Notes under the pieces: model-generated
What the model saw: the letters and a program-made list of their open reading frames with translations, nothing else
Told to the model about the DNA's origin: nothing
Database searches by the model: none
Made by a program: the position numbers and the translations under genes
Source of the DNA: Siphonodentalium dalli
Taxonomy: Eukaryota > Mollusca > Scaphopoda > Gadilida > Siphonodentaliidae
Direction of reading: 5' to 3'
DNA length: 64,000 nucleotides
Assembly (NCBI GenBank): GCA_032622095.1
Contig: CP136064.1
Coordinates: 260,441,863-260,505,862, forward strand
Part shown: one piece after another, positions 57,607 to 64,000 of the stretch
How the letters are laid out: each line of letters begins with the position of its first letter
How positions within the stretch are numbered: the first letter of the stretch is position 1

Positions 57607-58008
57607 TTAACCCTTTACCCAACAAAACGGCCAAAAACGGCCAAATAAAGCTGCAACAGCCAAAATTATCTTGGGTCTGTCTCAATAGAACCATACAAAT
57701 ATGGATATCATTGGAACCGGCTCATTGACCACATTGTGATGGTTACAGTTATGCCCTGTGCCAATGCATTCTCTTATATATGCGAGTCGACCATAGGTCG
57801 CCTCGCATATATAAGAGAATGCATTGGCCTAAAAAAAATCTTTTTTTTTAACACTTTTTACCATTTTTTCTTACATTCTTTAACAATTTTATAATTTTTA
57901 ATGTGTTAAGCCAATGCATTCTCTTATATATGCGAGGCGACCTATGGTCGACTCGCATATATAAGAGAATGCATTGGCACAGGGCCCTTCTGTTGGGTAA
58001 AGGGTTAA
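57607..58008 (+). mobile_element. TTAA-A MITE, copy 6
   Basis: TTAA ends, both cassettes intact, 402 bp. Slightly diverged left subterminal (aagctgcaacagccaaaatt). Confidence 0.9.
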
Positions 58009-60152
58009 CCATGTCGATAATTAATGCTTAAAGTTTATAAATTATGCAGCATTTTAACTTATAATAACACAACAAATTAAACAATACACGGAACTGATCA
58101 GCTGATAGGTAGCAAACCGCTTTCAAGTGATGACGTCATTTGACAAGCTACAGTTCAGCTGATTTTATCGGAAGTTAGCGACAGTGAGGATATCATTTTT
58201 GAACAACAAAATGATATCTTTAATGTCGGTCTAGACAATAAGTATGATATTTACGTTACGGCAATTTCGCACTTTTTAATGGGGAAGCATATAATAAATT
58301 GTGTTATCTTCATGACTCTTATTACAATGAAAATAAAATCATCGACATTTTGTTAGGCATTCAGTTATATAAACACAGAAGCAGTTTGTGAATTCACCGG
58401 AAAGATGGCTCATTCATGAACTGTTCTTGTTCTCGATGGTTTAACGATGTGTTATCTCATAAATAATTGCTTCCTGCAAAAAAAAAGTCACATATTGTCA
58501 TGGTTTCAGATAGTAATAATTGCAACCCCACATGGGTAGTGAAAATATTGACACATAGAAACTACACAAGCACAAATAGCTCCACCCATGATCTACTAAC
58601 ATATCAAATCAAATGAAGTTAGTATCACTATATTGTGTTTATATTGACTTTCTAAGCCAGTGATAAGAGATCAAAATTAAATGATGAAAATAGCTAAGCT
58701 TCAGCATTGCACTAAATTTAGAATTAACGTTTTCAGCTAGGATATAGGAGAGCTAACATTATGGCATGCTTTCCGATTTTGAGGTAAGATACATGTATAT
58801 GCCTGCTACAGTCTTGCAAGCTTTCTGATAATTATATCTACCAACATCGAGCGTGATGTATCAGTTATGACAGGTTACAAAAAGTTTACTGATATCACTT
58901 ATAGGTAATAGCAGACTTCAAGAAAAATAAAAAATAAATAACTACCCTTGGTTGTGATAAATTGTCTTGAGAATCTTTACTTTACATTTCTACTAATACT
59001 TAAAGGGAAGAGTATCCACTTTGTTTCTCAAGTCCTCGTAACAACTGTTATCCAGATGAATGTGTATATGTATGTATTGTCTATTTCCATGTATACCCCA
59101 TCTGTTCTAGTACTTAAATACTGTAATTACAGTTAAATGAGAAATAAAGATACTGAATTGATATGAATGGTCATGAAAGGGTTAAATAATTTCACCATCA
59201 TATTGTTCATCAAAGTTTTATTTGAAACCTCTTCTAAATATCATGATGGCAATCCATGATATATATATCTTGTTTATGCCCGGTCTTGATGAGAGTTCTT
59301 GACAAAGTGTGTTGGTCAGTCAGTCAGAAAATTATTCTCAGCCTTGATACATGTATATACAACTAATTACAAACTGATATTATGACTTTTTAAAGATTGT
59401 TGATGTCATATTTGTTAAATACAGATAAGAAAATCGATAGCTGAGAATATATAAAGGACAGTGAAGAAGGGTTGTGATCAGGAAAAATATTTAAGATCGC
59501 TGCTATGTCGGTATCAGTATGTTTGACAACAACTATTTCCATGCCCATATTAAATATTAGAAGAGAATTACCATAGGTGCGTCAGTGAGAGAAATCTGGA
59601 GTGGTAACTGAATAAAAATCATTAGTTGATTAAGCACGATGTTGGAGGCCAAATAAACTGTTATTGCCAATGTTTCAAAACATGACTAACCAATTTAACT
59701 CACGGTATTACACATTTGTGTCCATTTTAGTTTGCAAAAGCCCTGCACTTTTAAATCACAATGAAATGCAACTTCCAAGTCTGCTCTTAACCAAATATAA
59801 ACATTTTGCAGAAATTAGAAAATAATGTTCCTTGAAGAAAAGTCCCTCAGCTGTGGTATGGAAAAAAATTCTCTTCTCGGACCACTATTTTGGTATGACC
59901 AACTCAATGTATTTAATATTATATAAACACAAAGTGACTTTAAGCCTAGCGTGTCTATAGAATGTTTATTATTAATTCTCGGGTATGATCCAATTTAAGT
60001 CACATCCAAGATGAAGATTGCTTCAGTAGTCCATCTATACACAATTTCTCAGATTGTATGAAAATTATAAAAAGTTGCCAATCCATTTCACCCACTAATG
60101 ATACAGGTGTTCAATTATAACTTCCAACAAAGATTGTAATATAAAATAACAT
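58009..60152. other. No gene recognised
   Basis: AT-rich sequence. A lone B-type end 'catgaaagggttaa' occurs at 59172-59185. No splice-bounded exon was recognised. Confidence 0.35.
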
Positions 60153-60410
60153 TTAACCCTTTCATGACTGGAGCATCCTGATATTTTGCGAAACCCCTGT
60201 GCCAATGCATTTTCTTATATATGCGAGTCGCCCAAAGGGCGCTTCGCATATATAAGAGAATGCATTGGCCTGACAATATTTACCTTGACCTTGTAAACCA
60301 ATGCATTCCCTTATATATGCGAGGCTCCCTATGGGAGTCTCGCATATATAAAATGCTCTGGCACAGGGTCTTTAATGCTGCACCAGCACAGCTCGTCATG
60401 AAAGGGTTAA
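60153..60410 (+). mobile_element. TTAA-B MITE, copy 7 (best-preserved ends)
   Basis: TTAA with 'ccctttcatgactggagc' left and 'gctcgtcatgaaaggg' right. The left cassette tip is CGCCC/GGGCG, the right CTCCC/GGGAG with a short deletion in its distal arm. Spacer 'accttgaccttgtaa'. Confidence 0.88.
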
Positions 60411-60456
60411 AGAACGAATGATAGTTATGTCTATACATCAAACACCAAATCCTAGG

Positions 60457-60846
60457 TTAACCCTTTACCCAACAAACCGGCCAAATAAAGCTTCAACAGC
60501 CTAAAATATCTTCGGTCTGTCTCAATAGAACCATACAAATATGGATATCATTGGAACCGGCTCCTTGACCACATTGTAATAGTTACAGTTATGCCCTGTG
60601 CCAATGCATTCTCTTATATATGCGAGTCGACCATAGGTCGCCTCGCATATATAAGAGAATGCATTGGCCTAAAAAAAATCTTTTTTTAACACTTTTTACC
60701 ATTTTTTCTTACATTCTTTAACAATTTTATAATTTTTAATGTGTTAAGCCAATGCATTCTCTTATATATGCGAGGCGACCTATGGTCGACTCGCATATAT
60801 AAGAGAATGCATTGGCACAGGGCCGTTCTGTTGGGTAAAGGGTTAA
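60457..60846 (+). mobile_element. TTAA-A MITE, copy 7
   Basis: TTAA ends, both cassettes intact, 390 bp. Only 46 bp separate it from the B copy at 60153-60410. Confidence 0.9.
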
Positions 60847-61014
60847 AAACTACATGTAATGCACATGTACCAACATCACACGGGTCAATTTCAAAAGCTT
60901 TGGTGATCTGTGTTTACACATTCAAGTTTTATTGTTGACATATAAAACATGCTTGTCTAGTGATTAAATTTTGTGCTACTATAACTTTACTGTTATTATA
61001 ATGTGGTAAATAGA

Positions 61015-61175
61015 GGATATCTAGTGTTTTTGAGTGGATACCGAAAAATATGTCATGAGTGAGCGAGACAAATGTTTATTTTCGCGAGCGGCTTGCCGCG
61101 AGCAAAAATAAACACTTGTCGCGGCCACGAATGACATATTTTTCCGTATCCACTCAAAAAACACTAGATATTCTT
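61015..61175. repeat. Foldback of about 160 bp
   Basis: 'gatatctagtgtttttgagt' / 'actcaaaaaacactagatat' outer arms, 'tggatacc.aaaaatatgtca' / 'tgacatatttttccgtatcca' inner arms, and 'tttattttcgcgagcgg' / 'ccgcgagcaaaaataaa' at the tip. Confidence 0.85.
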
Positions 61176-61690
61176 TTTATTATACGCATTTCCAAAGAAA
61201 TTCACCATTCACGACGTTAAATGATCTCACAATCCATGCATCATTTTTGAAACCATCAGCTGATCGATGCCTGTTCACGCAATGCTACTTCACCATCCGC
61301 AGAATATAAAAATATAGTTCCCGCATTCTTCCCTTTATTTCCCCCCATAAATATGTCGAATTTCAACGTAAAATAGATTTTAATTATAACTGTAATATCA
61401 GTGAATATAATATAAATTAGAATATCAAAATGGGTTCTTTCAACAGTACGAACCGGAAACAGTATTGGTACACGCAAGTGAATCGGTCGCACGGTCGAGC
61501 TAGTGTGAAAGTATATTCTTCTATATCCCCGTCTGGGTGATATCGATGTTTATCTAAACCCGTATTTTTCTATAATTCACTGTTGAGCGTATAATAAATA
61601 GTGTTATCATACTGTTATAATGCATATTCTTTTGGACTGGCGAGAAAATTGGTGTTTGAGAATTATTTTTCTCAACATTTTTCTATTTAA

Positions 61691-61812
61691 TCTTGTTACT
61701 ATCTTGTTACTATCTTGTTACTATCTTGTTACTATCTTGTTACTATCTTGTTACTATCTTGTTACTATATTGTTACTATCTTGTTACTATCTTGTTACTA
61801 TCTTGTTACTAT
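61691..61812 (+). repeat. 11-bp minisatellite (tcttgttacta)n
   Basis: About eleven head-to-tail units with one substitution. It ends 20 bp before a TTAA-I element. Confidence 0.95.
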
Positions 61813-61832
61813 TGTAGAAATATCAGTTGATT

Positions 61833-63099
61833 TTAAAGGCCCACTTACTTTTCAAATCACCAGATTACATTATCTATATACCATTTGAAAGAGGAAGATC
61901 TAAAACATTGTATTATCAATTTATCTGGTCGAATAAACTGTGCCAAGCAGACCTGTTAAGTTTTGAAAATGTCAATCCGGGAGATTTTTGCGGTAGGTAT
62001 GCCCAATTTTGTTCATGTTCCAAAAATCATTTTTATGATGAAGATTACATAGTTTTTATGAGTTTCTATTTCTGTTTATTTTATAAATATATATACCTAA
62101 ATAAAATGGTAATGAATGTCCTATTGGTAATTGCAATAGAGCTGATGTGAGTGGGAGGTACCACCATTTATGAAGAGAAAGCAACAGACACTTCGTATAA
62201 ACTAAGTGAAAATACTCAGAATTCCACCGGATACAACCGGATATGCGTGAAAACGAAAGTACAAAATCGGAATAAATTGACTCATCTTACTGTTTAATCC
62301 CCAAAAGAAATGCACACTTTCCACCATTTATTAACAAAATTAAGAAGCAGAAACTTCGTTTAAAATAAGTAAAAACGAACCCAAGTTACAAAGGTCACAA
62401 CCAGACATGTATGCGTTCCACCAGATACGGCCGAATATACAATCGGACATGAGTTAAACCGAAAGTACAAAATGGACTCGTCTATACAGTTTTACCCGCA
62501 AACGAAATGAACACATCTGTTCGCATGGTTTGTGACTTAGTAGTTATTTAAGTCGCATTATTAAATCTATTGTTTATACTTTTACGACTACGAAGGGGTG
62601 TGAACATTAGTCTCAATTAGTACTGCTGATTAGTACTGAATAATGATGAATATGAAATTACTCTTGATGTTACCGACTGAAACAGTACATCTGCACAATG
62701 TGGGAGAATTGGGTGGTCTTCCGTGTTTTGGAGGTTTTGTCCATAGCAGTCCATGAGTCTCACGGACAATCCGTGAAACTTAACAGCTCTGGTGTCAAGG
62801 TACCAACATGTGTTCTGTGCTTAATTTCGATCTAGTCTGTACTGCCAGTTTATTATTTTCAATGGAAGGGGAATAACCCTATCTTAGTGTTGAATTATGA
62901 TGCATTCTGGGATAAATAACAGGGGAAGTCTTCGTGTGAAACTGAGAATCTCTGTCACTTGATGAACACTTCAAGGCCACAGCTATTCCGTATTCTGGTA
63001 GAATATACATAACTGTGGTTCCTTTTCCAATTGTTATATAATATGGAATGTGTTGTATAAAATGTGATCTGGGCATTCGAAAATTAAGGTGGCATTTAA
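61833..63099. mobile_element. TTAA-I element, copy 5, 1.27 kb
   Basis: TTAA ends with 'aaggcccacttacttttca' left and 'cgaaaattaaggtggcat' right. Internal ends match the 490-bp copies, but about 0.7 kb of unrelated sequence (about 62150-62830) occupies the middle, including two 'aaac.gaaagtacaaaat.gg' repeats. The 107-codon frame at 61827-62150 overlaps the element's end and is not credible as host coding. Confidence 0.7.
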
Positions 63100-64000
63100 C
63101 ATAAACATGAAATGATAACACATTATACTTGATGATATTATTTGCCTGTGTTTCATATTTGGTAAACTTACCACTTCTTGCTAGTCTTATCTCCCATGTT
63201 TGTTTATGTCAATAATAAAACAGGAGCATGTATACGCAGATCACCAAGGCTATGATAATCGATCTGGTAATGTGAACATATAGTCTAAGAGAATAACAGA
63301 TATAGTAAATATAGTCCAATTTACCCTCTAACAAAGCCATTAACTCGATCTAACAATTCTAAAACAGAAAACTTTTTTATAATTAAAATTTGCGCTTTAG
63401 TGACTTCAGCTGATGGAGATATATTTATAACAATTCTGTTGCCAGATGCTTATGATAACTTCATCCAAATTTCCAAAGGTGAGATTGAAATATATAGATG
63501 AGTTAGTGATGAGGGTGGGGGTTAAATTTTTAAAGCCATAAATGAACACAAACTGAGAGATCATGAAATTATAACCAGCCTTTGTAGTCATACTGACCAC
63601 TTTAAGAATGGAAGATAAGGCATGTCAAAATCTAAATTTTTGTTTTAAAGATGAAACTGTCCGAGAAGACACTGGCAACAGATTAAAACAATGGAAAGAT
63701 TAAGTGATAATATAATAAACCTCGTAAAGACGAGGCTTGTTTCGGAATAAAACTACCAATTACCTTTTGATCAATGGCCGGATGGGAATGCTATGGAAAA
63801 AACAAAAACATGCTAGAATCAATATGTGTTAGTAAAGTATGCAGGAATGGATCTTGGTGAATTTCAGACAATTTAGGAGAAAATATTTATGTTTTGTTTC
63901 ACAAGAAAATTTATTAGGGACATATTTATCTTTTTTATGGGTAATTACATGGCGTTTTTCATGTTCTTTAAGAATAAAATGATTGTTTCAAGAGATGACA
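63100..64000. other. No gene recognised
   Basis: AT-rich sequence to the window end without recognised elements. Confidence 0.35.

Noticed and set aside
50340-60800. Regularly recurring palindromic repeats suggestive of a CRISPR array
   Set aside because: Spacing is irregular, copies sit inside TTAA-bounded MITEs, and the sequence is eukaryotic.

Overview
The window looks like AT-rich animal nuclear DNA and most probably comes from a bivalve mollusc. The evidence is spliced-type coding exons, a very high density of short non-autonomous DNA transposons, and two elements resembling the bivalve 'pearl' family (tandem core repeat of about 170 bp, ACGG microsatellite, terminal hairpin). No bacterial-style operons, rRNA, tRNA or CRISPR arrays were recognised. 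Species-level identity cannot be read from the sequence.

Only two protein-coding pieces are well supported, both on the minus strand. The first is a 3,072-nt terminal exon at 42731-45802. It has an acceptor site and encodes 1,023 residues of a low-complexity protein: a short globular start, an S/T/P/E-rich stretch, a long PEVK-like array of 8-residue units, and a basic K/P/A tail with repeated FGSKFGA motifs. The second is a symmetric phase 0-0 internal exon at 54906-55745 (280 residues, unknown product). They could belong to one gene or two; no connecting exons were identified.

Most of the rest is repeats. (1) Elements bounded by TTAA with several unrelated terminal repeats make up at least eight families (A, B, C, D, H, I, K, M). 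TTAA is the target of piggyBac-type transposases. Families A, B and C carry the same 65-70 bp hairpin cassette. (2) A family with CAAG ends and 8-bp target duplications (family G) has seven copies, all with identical flanking 8-mers, and there is a separate 873-bp CAGGG...CCCTG hAT-type element. (3) TACAGTAATG...CATTACTGTA foldback elements (family E) have TA ends and long, nearly perfect arms. (4) There are Helitron-like and pearl-like pieces, several isolated foldbacks, and tandem repeats with periods of 11, 16, 48, 68, 123, 145, 174, 175 and 240 bp.

Layout: 0-11 kb old dispersed repeats; 11.2-13.4 kb a cluster of tandem foldbacks and two giant palindromes; 14-24 kb mixed MITEs; 24.2-26.3 kb a TTAA element containing a small satellite with a pearl-like insertion; 26.6-42.6 kb dense MITEs; 42.7-46.3 kb the PEVK-like exon with hAT-like MITEs in its presumed 3' UTR and preceding intron; 46-54 kb MITEs; 54.9-55.7 kb the second exon; 56-64 kb more MITEs. 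The most notable observation is the hairpin cassette: its arm tips change between copies in a pairing-preserving way while one mismatch in the stem persists. No autonomous transposase was seen, so the mobilising enzymes must lie elsewhere.
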